From Chlorobaculum thiosulfatiphilum (lineage in GTDB: Bacteria > Bacteroidota > Chlorobiia > Chlorobiales > Chlorobiaceae): a stretch of 62,843 bases of DNA. A model generated the notes under the pieces. That model saw nothing but the letters and a program-made list of their open reading frames with translations. It made no database searches and was not told the origin of the DNA. The stretch is taken from the NCBI RefSeq assembly GCF_006265165.1, contig NZ_VDCH01000013.1:1-62843 (forward strand), read 5' to 3'. Shown piece after piece: positions 17,112 through 27,565 of the stretch; the stretch's first letter is position 1; each line of letters opens with the position of its first letter. Position numbers and translations under genes: made by a program.

Positions 17112-17408
17112 TCATTCGTACTGATCCGGCTCGGCTGGAGCATTTGTCTTTGAAACCGACGTTTGCGAATTTTCGTGGCCTGGCCAGGAAAGCGACCAGA
17201 CGAAGGCGCCGATCCAGCCGAGGCCCGTCCAGCCGAGAAGGATGTTCAACGCGATGATGGCGGGAAGGCTCCGGTGCTTGCGCGTCCAGGCGAGCAGCGA
17301 GGGGACAAAGTAAAAGGCCCAGAGAAAAACGTTCAACAGGATAATCGGCACCGGTGAGGATGTTGACCAGGCCCAGGTGCGCATGATTTCTTGTTCCATA
17401 ACATTCAT
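17112..17408 (-). CDS. Superinfection-immunity-like membrane protein
   Basis: The 98-aa product has two hydrophobic helices (about residues 20-40 and 48-72). Between and within them is the signature of the superinfection immunity family: FYFVPSLLAWTRKHRS then IALNILLGWTGLGWIGAFVWSL. Phage T4 Imm belongs to this family and blocks DNA entry of related phages; many bacterial members have no proven role. Two near starts are possible (ATG 17408 or 17399). No phage genes adjoin it. Family assignment is good, function is inferred only from family. Confidence 0.75.
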   Translation of the reverse strand: MNVMEQEIMRTWAWSTSSPVPIILLNVFLWAFYFVPSLLAWTRKHRSLPAIIALNILLGWTGLGWIGAFVWSLSWPGHENSQTSVSKTNAPAEPDQYE

Positions 17409-17695
17409 TTACTTGTGTTCTTGAAAACTCCTCCGCTCTTTTGACGCCGTGTTTTCCGTTTTTCTTCGTTCCGGCAAGCAAAATCCTGCCGACGCCCCAC
17501 CAAAACCGTCAAGCATCGCCATCTTGAAGTCGGCGAGAAAATACGAGGTTATCTTATGGACTCAGTATTCCGATTTCCGAGAATTTGCGAAGATGCGGAA
17601 CGCTGAGAAACAGGCCGGATTATCGCGCATCGAGCACGTGTACCGGGCGGATCACTGCCCTGTCACATAATTCCGTAGCTGCGCGATGGAACGGC

Positions 17696-19003
17696 TCACT
17701 CGTCGCAAAGCTTTCCGAACAACTCGTAAGCCGTCGAATCTTCGATAATCACCTGTCGGAACTGGCCTTCCTCCACGACATTATCTCCAATCTCGATAAT
17801 CACGTCGTTATCCACCTCTGGGGCGTCGTATTCGGTTCTGGCGTAGGCGACGTTCTCCTCAATGCGGTCGATGAGCACCTTCAGCGTTTGGCCTTCGAGT
17901 TTGCGGTTGAGGCTGGCCGAAATGCCTTCCTGCAACTCCATCAGTTCGCTGACGCGCGACTCCTTCTCTTCGTCGCTGACGGTGTCGTCGAGGATGAACG
18001 CCGGGGCGTACTCTTCGTGGCGATAAGGAAAACAACCGAGGCGGTCGAAGCGGGTCTGGCGGACGAAAGCGAGCAGCTCATCGAACTCTTCGCGGGTTTC
18101 ACCGGGGTAGCCGGCGATCATGGTGGTGCGGAGGCGGATTTCCGGGTTGCGGCTGCGAATCTCGTCGATGAGGCGGATGGTTTCGCTGCGTCCGATGCCG
18201 CGCTGCATCGAGCGGAGGATGCGGTCATCGATGTGCTGCAACGGCATGTCGAGGTAGTTGCAGACGTTACCGCGCTCACGCATGGTGCTTATCACCTCCA
18301 GCGGGAAGTTGAGCGGGTAGGCGTAGAGCAGGCGGATCCAGTCGAAGCCCATGTCGGAGAGGCGGAGCGTGAGGTCGTTGAGCGCGGACTTGCCGTAGAG
18401 GTCGTAGCCGTAAACGCTGATGTCCTGCGCGATAAGGTTCAGCTCGCGCACACCCTGCCGTTGCAGCAGCGCGGCTTCGCGCAGGAGCTGCTCGATTGGC
18501 TGGCTGAGGTAAGGGCCGCGAATCTTCGGGATCGAGCAGAACGAGCAGCGCCGGTTGCACCCTTCGGAAATTTTCAGAAAAGCGTAGTGCGGCGGCGTGA
18601 GCAGTTCGCGCCGATCGAACAGCTCCTCGCGGTAGCGCGCGCCGATGGCGGCAAGCACCTCCGGCAGTTCGCGGGTGCCGAACCATCCGTCGATTTCGGG
18701 CATTTCGTCGCTCAACTCCTTGCGGTAGAGTTCGACGAGGCAGCCCATGACGTACACCTCGCGGACGCTTCCCTCCTCCTTTTTGCCGATGGCGGCGAGC
18801 ATTTCGTCGATGGATTCGCGCTTGGCGTCCTCGATGAAGCCGCAGGTGTTGATGAGGATTATGCTTGCCTGGTCAACGTCGTCGGTGAAGATCACGCCCG
18901 AGGCGACTGCCTGCGCAGTGAGCCGCTCGCTATCGACCGTGTTCTTCGAGCAGCCGAGGCTCAGTAAAAATACCGCCGGTTTCTGTCCGTCACTTGTTGC
19001 CAT
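17696..19003 (-). CDS. rimO: Ribosomal protein S12 methylthiotransferase
   Basis: RimO is a radical-SAM enzyme that methylthiolates the conserved aspartate of ribosomal protein S12. The 435-aa product has the N-terminal methylthiotransferase domain with three cluster cysteines (LSLGCSKN, INTCGFI, VMGCLVE). The radical-SAM CxxxCxxC is in EGCNRRCSFCSIPKIRG, and a C-terminal TRAM domain follows. Its start overlaps the tgt gene by 14 bp, so the two RNA/ribosome-modification genes form an operon. A diverged copy of its last 50-odd codons is found at 30250-30415. Confidence 0.92.
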   Translation of the reverse strand: MATSDGQKPAVFLLSLGCSKNTVDSERLTAQAVASGVIFTDDVDQASIILINTCGFIEDAKRESIDEMLAAIGKKEEGSVREVYVMGCLVELYRKELSDEMPEIDGWFGTRELPEVLAAIGARYREELFDRRELLTPPHYAFLKISEGCNRRCSFCSIPKIRGPYLSQPIEQLLREAALLQRQGVRELNLIAQDISVYGYDLYGKSALNDLTLRLSDMGFDWIRLLYAYPLNFPLEVISTMRERGNVCNYLDMPLQHIDDRILRSMQRGIGRSETIRLIDEIRSRNPEIRLRTTMIAGYPGETREEFDELLAFVRQTRFDRLGCFPYRHEEYAPAFILDDTVSDEEKESRVSELMELQEGISASLNRKLEGQTLKVLIDRIEENVAYARTEYDAPEVDNDVIIEIGDNVVEEGQFRQVIIEDSTAYELFGKLCDE

Positions 19004-20123
19004 TGCTGTTGAACTCCATCAGGAATGATTCTTTCCAGTCGGTGAAGGTGCCTGCCGCGATGTGCTCGCGCGCGGTCGAGGTGAGCCAGAGGTAGAACGA
19101 GAGGTTCTGCATCGTGCAGAGTTTGAGGCCGAGAATTTCGCCGACGTTGAGCAGGTGCCGGATGTAGGCGCGCGAGTAGTTGCGGCAGACGTGGTTGTCG
19201 AACCCTTCGTCGATGGGCCGGAAGTCGTCGGCGTACTTACCCGCCCGCAGGTTGATTGTGCCCTTGCGGGTATAGACGCGCCCGTTGCGCCCCTCGCGCG
19301 TCGGGATGACGCAGTCGAACATGTCGATGCCGCGCTCGATGGCATTGAGGATGTTCGAAGGCGTACCGACGCCCATCAGGTAGCGCGGCTTCGATTCGGG
19401 CAGAATGGTGTGCGACAGGTCGAGCATCCGGTACATCTGTTCGGCCGGTTCGCCGACCGCCATGCCGCCGACCGCGTAGCCGTCGAAATCCATCTCGACC
19501 AGCATCCGGCTCGAATGGGCGCGAAGGTCGTCGAAGGTTCCGCCCTGCGTGATGCCGAACTGGAACTGCTCGTAGCCGTAGTGCGGGCGGGTCGAAAGGA
19601 AATGGTTCCGCGCCCGCTCCGCCCAGCGAAGCGTCAGCTCGCCCGACTTGCGAACGTACTCGCGCTCGGCGGGCCATGGCGGGCACTCGTCGAGCGGCAT
19701 CATGATGTCGCTGCCGATGATGCGTTGCGTATCGACGACGTTTTCCGGCGTGAAGTGCAACTTTGAACCGTCGAGATGCGATTTGAACATCACGCCTTCC
19801 TCGCTGATCTTCCGCAAATCTGTGAGCGAATAGACCTGATAGCCACCGCTGTCGGTCAGGAGCGGCCCGTCCCAGTTCATGAAGCGGTGAACGCCGCCAG
19901 CTTTGAAGAGAATATCGTTGCCGGGCTTGAGGTAGAGGTGGTAGGTGTTGGCGAGGATGATTTTCGCATCGAGCGCCTTCAGCTCATCCGGCTCAATCGA
20001 TTTGACGCTCGCCCGCGTGCCGACTGGCATGAAGATCGGCGTGGGAATGTCGCCGTGCGCGGTCGAGAGCACACCGCAACGCGCCGCCGAGCGGCTGTCT
20101 TTTGCTGTGACGGAAAAATTCAT
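18990..20123 (-). CDS. tgt: tRNA-guanine transglycosylase, with degenerate zinc site
   Basis: Tgt exchanges guanine 34 of GUN-anticodon tRNAs for a queuosine precursor. The 377-aa protein keeps the catalytic parts: the DSGGYQV aspartate, GGMAVGEP, and the nucleophile in FDCVIPTREGRNG. However, the zinc site expected as CxCxxC plus a distant His is changed. The region reads GFDNHVCRNYSRAY, with only the last Cys, and the later TxHN motif reads CTMQNL. Three of four zinc ligands thus look replaced. The ATG at 20123 starts the conserved MNFSVTAKD; a longer frame to 20195 adds an unlikely leader. Confidence 0.88.
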   Translation of the reverse strand: MNFSVTAKDSRSAARCGVLSTAHGDIPTPIFMPVGTRASVKSIEPDELKALDAKIILANTYHLYLKPGNDILFKAGGVHRFMNWDGPLLTDSGGYQVYSLTDLRKISEEGVMFKSHLDGSKLHFTPENVVDTQRIIGSDIMMPLDECPPWPAEREYVRKSGELTLRWAERARNHFLSTRPHYGYEQFQFGITQGGTFDDLRAHSSRMLVEMDFDGYAVGGMAVGEPAEQMYRMLDLSHTILPESKPRYLMGVGTPSNILNAIERGIDMFDCVIPTREGRNGRVYTRKGTINLRAGKYADDFRPIDEGFDNHVCRNYSRAYIRHLLNVGEILGLKLCTMQNLSFYLWLTSTAREHIAAGTFTDWKESFLMEFNSNGNK

Positions 20124-20386
20124 AGAGCCAGGCAGGTGACAGATAGTGAATTGCCGATGAGAAGCGATGAGTTGAAAGTAGGGAACGCGATTCACAAATA
20201 AAAATCAGTACGCACGGTGCGTTCAAGTGAGCAATGATGAGGAAAATAACAGTGCGAAATTTTATAGAGGAGAGAAAATGTTGTAAGTTATAAATATACT
20301 TTGAAGGAGTAAAAGGTATATATATAAAATAGTTTTTTATATAAAAGTGCTATATAAAAAACGCATTTTGAATTGAGCAGCGTTTT
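20124..20386. promoter_or_regulatory. AT-rich divergent intergenic region before the hybrid kinase gene
   Basis: This non-coding stretch between tgt and the hybrid kinase gene is unusually AT-rich. TATATAAAA occurs three times in the same orientation (20321, 20338, 20351). These could be promoter elements for the kinase gene at 20387 or flexible DNA; no specific regulator site is recognised. Confidence 0.4.
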
Positions 20387-22849
20387 ATGCATAACCTTGT
20401 CATGCCAGAAAACAGCTACAGCGAAACGCCAGGATTTCCAGATTCAGATATATCCGAATATTCTGGTCATACTCATCTTGCTGACATATTGCCCCAGTCC
20501 ATGTACGTGGTGGATGCCTCCGGGCGGATGATACGATGGAGTCCCTGGTTTCGTGACCGGATCGTTGGTGTCTCCGATGCCGAGATGGCGTCGATCGATT
20601 TTCTGGAACTGATCCACCCCGAAGACCGGGAGCTGGTGACGCAGCGGATGCGCAAGATTCTCGATCAGGGGGTTCAGGACACCCTGGAGGTCAGGATATT
20701 TCTGAAGGGCGGCCCGGCTTTTCGCTGGTTTCTTCTCATGGCGAACCGCTTTGAACATGAAGGGCGCTTTTTCATAACCGGTACGGGCATCGATATAACC
20801 CGCCTGAAAAAGGCCGGAATGGCGATGATGTCTGGTGAGCAGCGCTACCGATCCATATTCGAGCAGGCCGATGCGCCGGTGTTCATTACCGGCACCGATG
20901 GCGCTATTGTTTACGTCTCGCCGGCATTCGAAAAGATAACCGGTTACTCTTTTCAGGAGTGCGAAGGTCGGCCGTTCAACCAGTTCTGCGATGAAACCGC
21001 GCCCGGCGGCACGACGCTTTCCATGTTCAGTGACGTCATTTCAGACGCTTCGACCATCAGGGAGCATGAAATCACCATTCGCAAGAAAAATGGCTCATCG
21101 TGTTACGTTGAATTGAAGCTTCAGCGTTATTACGACAACCGTACCGAAGGAGCGATTGGCGTACTATATGATCTCACCCAACGCAAAAGGCTCGAATCGC
21201 TGACTGAATTCCGTCTCGGCCTCTTGCAACAAGCTGAAACGGCATCTGTCGAAGAGATTATGCAAAAGGCGCTCGATGAGGCCGAAATGCTTACCGACAG
21301 CAGTTTCGGATTCATCTTTTTCCTTTCCGCTGATTCCGCAAGCAGTTCCCGTTGTATCTGGTCAAGCAGGGTTCGCGATCAGATGCAAGCGATGAGCGAA
21401 CAGAACGTGCATCACCCGTTCGATGTAAAACCCTTTCTGAAAGAGACGATCGAATCCGGACGCGCGGTGATCGTCAACGAATACCCTGAAATGGGTCACG
21501 TTGGCTTTCCTTCGCATCACCCACGGATTTCCAGCACGCTTTCCGTTCCCATCATCGAGCAAGGCAAAGTGGTCGCCGTCTTGCAGGTCTTCAACAAACG
21601 CTCGCCATATAACAATAATGATGCTCAATGGGTAGGCACGCTTGCCGATCTTGTCTGGGACATCGTCGTACGGAAAAGAGCGGCTCAGGCGGAGATGCGC
21701 AATCAGTCGATTCTGCTGCAAATCCAGAAAATGGAGCTGATCGGCCAGCTTGCCGGCGGCATTGCCCATGACTTCAACAATATGCTTGGGGTCATCCTCG
21801 GTAATACCGAGCTGGCGCTGTCGAGTGGCGATCTCGATCCATCGGTGGAGGATAACCTGCATGAGATTTACCAGGCAGCCGAGCGTTCGGCTGAAATGAC
21901 CAGCCAGTTGCTCGCCTTCGCCCGAAAGCAAACGGCCATGCCCAGAGTGATCGAAATCGACGAAACCATCGCCGACTCTTTGCCGATTCTGCAAAGAGTG
22001 GCCGGGGAGAAGATCGTGATCGACTGGCAGCCGGTTTGCGAGGAGTGCAAGCTTCACATCGACCCGTCGCAGCTCGACCAGATTCTGATGAACCTCTGTC
22101 TCAATGCCCGTGACGCCATGAACGGATCAGGCAAAATCGTCATCGAAACGAAGCGCGTCAGAATCGGAGCATCGCAGCACAATGGCGGCAACTTCATGCC
22201 GCCGGGAAATTACGCCATGCTCTCCGTGACCGATACCGGCCTGGGAATAGCAGACAGCCACAAGCCGCACATCTTCGAGCCATTTTTCACCACCAAGGTG
22301 CTGGGCAAGGGCACCGGCCTCGGACTTTCGTCGGTTTATGGCCTCGTCAAACAGAACAGAGGATTTGTCGATTTCGAAAGTGAAGAGGGAAAAGGCAGCA
22401 CATTCCGGGTCTATCTGCCGCTCCACAAAAAACGTAATGCTCTCGGGCTCGAGAACGGAGCCATGAGCGATGAGCCGGAACAGACGAGCATTCTGGTTGT
22501 CGAAGATGAACCGGAAATCCTCAACCTTTGCCGGATGATGCTCGAAAAGTCTGGCTTTACGGTGTATGCCGCCTCCTGCCCATCCGAAGCGATCGTGCTT
22601 GCCGAAGAGAACAGCGGCAAAATTGATCTGCTCCTGACCGACGTGGTCATGCCGGAGATGAACGGCACCGATCTTTCCTCGAAACTTTCGACGATCAGCC
22701 CCGGATTCCGGGTGCTCTTCATGTCGGGATACTCGGCGGACGTTGTCGCCAGCCACGGCGTGGAGAACCCTCTCGTCAACGTGATCCGCAAACCATTCAC
22801 CTTCAAGGCGCTGGCCGACAAGGTGCGTGAAACGCTCGAAGTGGAGTGA
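20387..22849 (+). CDS. Hybrid sensor histidine kinase with two PAS, GAF and receiver domains
   Basis: The 820-aa protein has PAS domains at about 30-140 and 150-270, then a GAF domain (about 280-430, with FGFIFFL and [18 protein letters not shown]). A histidine region follows with [14 protein letters not shown] near 455, then a HATPase domain ([17 protein letters not shown]). The C-terminal receiver (about 700-815) has VVEDEPE, phosphoacceptor LLLTDVV and final KPF. No membrane helix is apparent. Its kinase-receiver half resembles the four-PAS kinase at 5362. Starts at 20387 or 20402 are both possible. It is convergent with the transglutaminase gene. Confidence 0.87.
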   Translation: MHNLVMPENSYSETPGFPDSDISEYSGHTHLADILPQSMYVVDASGRMIRWSPWFRDRIVGVSDAEMASIDFLELIHPEDRELVTQRMRKILDQGVQDTLEVRIFLKGGPAFRWFLLMANRFEHEGRFFITGTGIDITRLKKAGMAMMSGEQRYRSIFEQADAPVFITGTDGAIVYVSPAFEKITGYSFQECEGRPFNQFCDETAPGGTTLSMFSDVISDASTIREHEITIRKKNGSSCYVELKLQRYYDNRTEGAIGVLYDLTQRKRLESLTEFRLGLLQQAETASVEEIMQKALDEAEMLTDSSFGFIFFLSADSASSSRCIWSSRVRDQMQAMSEQNVHHPFDVKPFLKETIESGRAVIVNEYPEMGHVGFPSHHPRISSTLSVPIIEQGKVVAVLQVFNKRSPYNNNDAQWVGTLADLVWDIVVRKRAAQAEMRNQSILLQIQKMELIGQLAGGIAHDFNNMLGVILGNTELALSSGDLDPSVEDNLHEIYQAAERSAEMTSQLLAFARKQTAMPRVIEIDETIADSLPILQRVAGEKIVIDWQPVCEECKLHIDPSQLDQILMNLCLNARDAMNGSGKIVIETKRVRIGASQHNGGNFMPPGNYAMLSVTDTGLGIADSHKPHIFEPFFTTKVLGKGTGLGLSSVYGLVKQNRGFVDFESEEGKGSTFRVYLPLHKKRNALGLENGAMSDEPEQTSILVVEDEPEILNLCRMMLEKSGFTVYAASCPSEAIVLAEENSGKIDLLLTDVVMPEMNGTDLSSKLSTISPGFRVLFMSGYSADVVASHGVENPLVNVIRKPFTFKALADKVRETLEVE

Positions 22850-22879
22850 AACGCGTCGCCGCCCGGCCTCAGACGCGTT
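22849..22879. terminator. Convergent hairpin between hybrid kinase and transglutaminase genes
   Basis: AACGCGTC at 22849-22856 is repeated inverted as GACGCGTT at 22872-22879, a perfect 8-bp stem at the meeting point of two convergent genes. No T-run is present, so this is a weak terminator candidate. One arm lies inside the last codons of the minus-strand gene. Confidence 0.4.
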
Positions 22880-23732
22880 GGCGCTGCCGGGATTCGGGCG
22901 CTTCGCCGTCGTGCTCCAGCGAGCTGACTCTGACCGAGACGCCAAGTTTTTCGGATGAGGCGCCCTTGTAGGTGCCGCGTACCGGCGGCACGTCGCCATA
23001 GTCCCGACCCGTCCCGATCTTGATGTACCGCTCGTCCACGAAAAGCGATTTGTGGGTTGGATCGAAACCCGTCCACCCTTTTTCCGCACCGCACCACACT
23101 TCGCACCAGGCGTGGCTCGCCTCGTCCCGTCCCTCCGGCGTGCTTCCGCCGCCATAGAGATAGCCGCTGACATAACGCGCCGACAGGCCGAGATTACGGC
23201 AGGTGGCAAGCATGATGTGGGCGAAATCCTGGCAGACCCCGCGTCCGAGCGCCATGACCACGGCGCTGGTGCTGTGCACGTCGGTGACGCCCGGCTCGTA
23301 GCGGAACGAGTCGTTGATGTGCTGGCAGATTTCCGTGGCTTGTCGGCACGGCTCGTCGATCTCCCGGAAACGGGCGGCCAGCGCTTGGATCGCCGGGTCG
23401 AAACGGACGTAGTGGCTTTCGGCAAGCAGGTCGAGCAGGAGTATTTCATCCTCGGTGAACGGCCCGGTTTCCGGCTGCGCATCGGTTTCGACCACCGAGG
23501 TGGCGACGATCTGCACCCGCTTGTGGCTTTGCAGGATGTTGAAATGGTGCACCCGGTTGCCGTAATAATCGATGTAATCGAAGACCGACGCCGGTGGCGT
23601 GATCTGGAGGTTGAAACTGGCGCACTGCTGCGAGCCGACGGCGCTTGCCGGATGCAGGCGCACTTCGGTGGCGGTTTCGTAGATCGGCTCTTCGTATTCG
23701 AAAAGCGTCGAATGTTCGACTTTGAGGATCAT
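22869..23732 (-). CDS. Transglutaminase-like cysteine hydrolase
   Basis: The 287-aa protein has an N-terminal beta domain of the bacterial transglutaminase-like N type (MILKVEHSTLFEYEEPIYET) and a transglutaminase core. The catalytic Cys is in GRGVCQDFAH near residue 167, His in EASHAWCEVW near 209 and Asp in GFDPTHK near 226. Such proteins cut or rearrange amide bonds. It is the last gene of a minus-strand cluster with an alpha-E protein (39 nt upstream) and a circularly permuted ATP-grasp protein, a combination recurring in many bacteria and thought to form and process a peptide or amide. No signal peptide is seen. Confidence 0.85.
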   Translation of the reverse strand: MILKVEHSTLFEYEEPIYETATEVRLHPASAVGSQQCASFNLQITPPASVFDYIDYYGNRVHHFNILQSHKRVQIVATSVVETDAQPETGPFTEDEILLLDLLAESHYVRFDPAIQALAARFREIDEPCRQATEICQHINDSFRYEPGVTDVHSTSAVVMALGRGVCQDFAHIMLATCRNLGLSARYVSGYLYGGGSTPEGRDEASHAWCEVWCGAEKGWTGFDPTHKSLFVDERYIKIGTGRDYGDVPPVRGTYKGASSEKLGVSVRVSSLEHDGEAPESRQRQRV

Positions 23733-23771
23733 GCGCTGAAATGGTTCCCGGTTGACAGAGTCGCTAAAACG

Positions 23772-24839
23772 TTATTGCTGTTGCTGTTGAGACTGGCTCC
23801 AGTTGGCCCGCCGTCCGTCGAGGCCGGTGAATGGAAGCGCTTCGGAAATGTCGGCAGGCTCGATTTTTGGCGTATGATAGGCGAAATAGAGCAAATGAAG
23901 CTGCTCACCGATTCTGGCCAGCCCCTGCTCGATCTCTTCGAGGAACGGGCGCACCCCTTGCTGAAGAATCTCTTCGACAGTCGCGTAGCTCATCTCCGCC
24001 TCCATCTTGCCGATCAGTCGGTCCACGTTGTTGGCGTAGCGGTGAGAGGAGCTGCCCGAGATTCTCCACAACGCCTCCTGCGCGGCGCAAATCGAAAAGG
24101 TGATGCTGCGCGGAAAGCTCCGGTCGAGAATCAGGAAGTCGAGAATGTTTTCGGGATCGATCTTCGAGAGATAGACCTTCCGGAACGCTTCGAGAGCGCT
24201 GCAACTTTTCAGCACCGCCATCCACTGGATGATGTCCACCGAGCCGCTGACCAGGTCGGAGTGCCTGGCCGGGCTGGTGGTGAGCATGTGATATTTTACA
24301 TCGATGAGGCGCGCGGAGTTGTCGGCGCGTTCGAGGTACTTGCCGATCTGCACGAAGGCCCACCCCTCGTTGTGCGAAAAGGTGTTGTCGGTGATCCCCT
24401 GAAAGAGGTGCGAGGCGTTCTTGATCTCCTTGTAGAAGCTGTAGGGATCGCTGTGCACCTGCTGCGGCGAAACGCTTTGCAAAAAGTGGTAGAGGTTGTT
24501 GAGCTGCTCCCACATCTCGCTCGAAATGCTCTCGATGACGCTCCGGGCGTTTTCGCGCGCCATGCTGATCGAGGAGAGAATCGAGCTGCTGTTCCCGCGG
24601 TTGAAGACCAGGTAATCGGTCACCGAGTGGGCGTCGTACTCCGGATAGAGGCTGTTGAAGTGCTCCGGATCGGCCATCACCATGATGAGCGGCTTCCAGT
24701 AGTTCGGATGATCGACCGGCGTGATGCTGTCGAGGTCGAGCAGCAGATTGAAGTTGACGTCGAGAAAACGCGCGGTGTTTTCGGCGCGTTCAAAGTAGCG
24801 GCTCATCCAGAACAGCGATTCGGCGACACGACTCAGCAT
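23772..24839 (-). CDS. Alpha-E domain protein
   Basis: The 355-aa protein is helical and begins MLSRVAESLFWMSRYFERAENTARF at the protein level, the hallmark of the alpha-E family. A second family segment is GKYLERADNSARLIDVK near 175. Family members occur almost always next to CPGrasp and transglutaminase genes, as here; their own chemistry is unknown. It is 22 nt downstream of the ATP-grasp gene and ends with a Gln-rich tail. Confidence 0.87.
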   Translation of the reverse strand: MLSRVAESLFWMSRYFERAENTARFLDVNFNLLLDLDSITPVDHPNYWKPLIMVMADPEHFNSLYPEYDAHSVTDYLVFNRGNSSSILSSISMARENARSVIESISSEMWEQLNNLYHFLQSVSPQQVHSDPYSFYKEIKNASHLFQGITDNTFSHNEGWAFVQIGKYLERADNSARLIDVKYHMLTTSPARHSDLVSGSVDIIQWMAVLKSCSALEAFRKVYLSKIDPENILDFLILDRSFPRSITFSICAAQEALWRISGSSSHRYANNVDRLIGKMEAEMSYATVEEILQQGVRPFLEEIEQGLARIGEQLHLLYFAYHTPKIEPADISEALPFTGLDGRRANWSQSQQQQQ

Positions 24840-24861
24840 TGACTATTCGTTCGTTAAAGGT

Positions 24862-26310
24862 TCAGTTATCGATGACCCAGGTATCCTTGCTTCCGCCCCC
24901 CTGCGAGGAGTTGACCACCAGCGAGCCACGCTTGAGCGCCACCCGCGTCAGGCCGCCGGGCACGATGGAGATGGACTTGCCATTGAGCACGTAGGGGCGC
25001 AGGTCGATGTGGCACGGCGCGATCTCGGTATCGTTGAAAAAGCTCGGATGGCGCGACAGCGAAATGGTTGGCTGGGCGATGTAGTTCCGGGGATTCTCCA
25101 CGATCTTCTCGGCGAACTGCTCGCGCTCCTCCGGAGTCGATTGCGGACCGACCAGCATTCCGTATCCGCCCGACTCGTTGGCCGCCTTGACCACCAGCTT
25201 GTCGAGGTTTTCGAGAATGTACTTCAGGTGTTTCGGATTGCCCGCCAGCCAGGTTTCGACGTTGTCGAGCAACGGCTCCTCGCCGAGGTAGTAGCGGATG
25301 ATCTCCGGCACGAAGCTGTAGATCACCTTGTCGTCGGCCACACCGGCGCCGATGGCGTTGGCGAGCGTCACGTTGCCCTTGCGGTAGGCGTTGACCAGGC
25401 CCGCCACGCCGAGCACCGAGTCGGGCCGGAATACGAGCGGATCGATGAATTCGTCATCGACGCGGCGGTAGATCACGTCCACGATTTTCAATCCTTTGGT
25501 CGTGCGGGTATAGACCTTGTTGTTGTTGACCACCAGGTCGCGCCCCTCGGTGAGCTGCACGCCCATCTGCCGCGCCAGGAAGCTGTGCTCGAAATAGGCG
25601 GAGTTGTAGATGCCCGGCGTGAGCACCACCACCTTGGGATCGTGCTTCGGCGTCGGGCTGATCTCCTGAAGCGTCCGGAGCAGTTGCTGCGGGTAGTTCT
25701 CGACCGGGCGCACGGTGTAGCGATCGAAAAGCACCGGGAAGGCGCGCTTCATGGCGATGCGGTTCTGCAACATATACGAAACGCCGCTCGGCGTGCGCAG
25801 GTTGTCTTCGAGCACGAGGTAACGCCCCTCCGCATCGCGGATGAGGTCGCTGCCCGTAACGTGGATGTAGATGCCGAGCGGCGGCTTCACGCCGACGAAC
25901 TCGCGCCGGAAGTGCTTGCTGCCAAGCACCAGTTCGGCGGGAATGATCTTGTCGCGCAGGATTTTTTGATCCTGATAAAGATCGGCAAGGAAAAGATTTA
26001 AGGCGGTGATTCGCTGAATGAGACCGCGCTCGATGCCCTCCCATTCGGAGGCGGGAATGATTCTCGGAATCAGGTCGAACGGAAAGATGCGCTCGATCCC
26101 TTCGTCAACGCCATAGACGGTGAAGGTGATGCCCTGGTTGCGGAAAAAGATGTTCACCAGCTCCCGCCTCGCCCGGATATCCGCCGCCGAAAACTGGTTG
26201 AACCGCTGCATCATGATATCGTAATGAGAGCGCGGCGCGCCTTCACGGGCGATTACCTCGTCGAAAAAGCGATCTGGTTGCGGATGATAATGATCGAACA
26301 GTCGGGTCAT
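24862..26310 (-). CDS. Circularly permuted ATP-grasp protein (CPGrasp)
   Basis: The 482-aa protein starts [18 protein letters not shown] and carries CPGrasp hallmarks: [17 protein letters not shown] near 195, [14 protein letters not shown] near 300, [13 protein letters not shown] near 330, and [14 protein letters not shown] near 385. ATP-grasp enzymes join a carboxylate to an amine through an acyl-phosphate, so this is probably the ligase of the cluster with alpha-E and transglutaminase proteins. The ATG at 26310 agrees with the family N-terminus; the frame continues upstream to 26475 without similarity. First gene of the three-gene unit. Confidence 0.88.
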   Translation of the reverse strand: MTRLFDHYHPQPDRFFDEVIAREGAPRSHYDIMMQRFNQFSAADIRARRELVNIFFRNQGITFTVYGVDEGIERIFPFDLIPRIIPASEWEGIERGLIQRITALNLFLADLYQDQKILRDKIIPAELVLGSKHFRREFVGVKPPLGIYIHVTGSDLIRDAEGRYLVLEDNLRTPSGVSYMLQNRIAMKRAFPVLFDRYTVRPVENYPQQLLRTLQEISPTPKHDPKVVVLTPGIYNSAYFEHSFLARQMGVQLTEGRDLVVNNNKVYTRTTKGLKIVDVIYRRVDDEFIDPLVFRPDSVLGVAGLVNAYRKGNVTLANAIGAGVADDKVIYSFVPEIIRYYLGEEPLLDNVETWLAGNPKHLKYILENLDKLVVKAANESGGYGMLVGPQSTPEEREQFAEKIVENPRNYIAQPTISLSRHPSFFNDTEIAPCHIDLRPYVLNGKSISIVPGGLTRVALKRGSLVVNSSQGGGSKDTWVIDN

Positions 26311-26440
26311 GGCCGGTAAAAAAAAAGAGATTGCGAACAAAGTCGAACCGCTCGGTAGCGACTTAAATAAATACGGTAATTCAGGACTATTTCCTAAATA
26401 TATAATACAATAATGTAGAGTGGGCGGAGCGGGCTGCCGA

Positions 26441-27121
26441 TCAGCGGAGCGCCAGCGTGTAGCCGCCAATGCCATTCACGGTGTCGAGCCGCAAGGCGCC
26501 CGATCTGACCAGCGACACCAGGATGCGGCGCGACTCCTTCATCGGAATACCGGCATTGTCGGCGAACTCTTCCGCCGTGATCCGGTTGTGGCGGTTCAGC
26601 CAGTCGAGCAGGCGGCGTTCGCGGTCGGTGAACGAAACTTTGAGCGGCTCGCGCGACGAGAGCATAAGCGCGATGCACTCTTCCGAGGCGGCCTTGTTGT
26701 GGCTGCCGTCGCGGATGAAAACCCGCCGCTCGACGCCGCGCTTGCCGCTGTCGCGCCGGCTCTCCCGTTCGACATGAAAGTGGGGGCGTTCCGGGCTTTG
26801 CGGAATATCGACGAAGAGCACCATCCGCCGCCTGAACTCCGCGAAGCTCACCCCGATGCGCGGCTTTGGCTCGATGTAGAAGCGCATCGCCTCATCGATA
26901 ACCTCAAGCGTCTCCTTCTCGCTGTGAATGCCGACGATCCGCCGGTCATCGTCAACCCCGATCAGAATGACGCCGCCCGATGTATTGGCGAATGCCGTGA
27001 TCGAACGGGCGATTTTGGGCGCGGAGTGAACGAGCCGCTTGAACTCTATGCGCAACCCCTCGCCCTCCGCAACCAGATCGAGCAGGTTCGGGACGGCAGA
27101 TTTCGGTTTGAAGCTGGTCAT
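26441..27121 (-). CDS. AlbA_2 (Schlafen-type) putative DNA-binding protein
   Basis: The 226-aa product has an AlbA_2 domain in its first half: [21 protein letters not shown], then [18 protein letters not shown] near 48. The C-terminal third (about 160-226) looks like a winged helix ([20 protein letters not shown] then [12 protein letters not shown]), suggesting a transcription regulator or nucleic-acid binder. AlbA_2 proteins are often accessory genes and some take part in defence. The ATG at 27121 begins MTSFKPKS; the longer frame to 27187 is less likely. No partner gene is coupled to it. Confidence 0.78.
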   Translation of the reverse strand: MTSFKPKSAVPNLLDLVAEGEGLRIEFKRLVHSAPKIARSITAFANTSGGVILIGVDDDRRIVGIHSEKETLEVIDEAMRFYIEPKPRIGVSFAEFRRRMVLFVDIPQSPERPHFHVERESRRDSGKRGVERRVFIRDGSHNKAASEECIALMLSSREPLKVSFTDRERRLLDWLNRHNRITAEEFADNAGIPMKESRRILVSLVRSGALRLDTVNGIGGYTLALR

Positions 27122-27565
27122 GAAGCATCTCCATCGTGGTTCATGAAGGCCGGGGCGCTTTGCCGATGTTTCGGGACGGCGCGCCATTGAACCATACGCA
27201 CCCGCCGCCGCAAATGCAAGCAGCTTTTTGGAGTTGTGACAATCGAAGCGTCTCGCTCGCCGACGGACAATGCCTGACCTCCGTTTTGCGTGACGGGAGC
27301 CACGAACGAATCATCAGGCTCCCGGACGTTGTTGGTGACGGTCACGGCGCAGAAATTTCATCGCCGGTTGGCGTGAATCTTGATTGTCGCCGCACAGGCC
27401 CGGCCGCTCCGGTTTCTGACGGAAACAACCGGCAATGGCGGCACGAATTGAACAGGTATTTTGTAATAAGCAAATAAAGCACTCTTTTTTCAAGAAGAAC
27501 TGTTCTCATCGATGAGGTTACCGGAGTTGTTACCCGATCTAATGTTCAAACAACAGGAGGCCCGT
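27122..27565. other. Gene-poor intergenic stretch
   Basis: No convincing gene, RNA or repeat is seen in this 444-base divergent spacer between the AlbA_2 gene and the secreted-protein gene. Open frames here have no recognisable product. The last 100 bases are more AT-rich and probably hold the promoter of the gene at 27566. Confidence 0.5.

Noticed and set aside
17112-17408. Prophage remnant around the superinfection-immunity-like gene
   Set aside because: No integrase, structural or lysis genes are nearby; the family is common outside phages.
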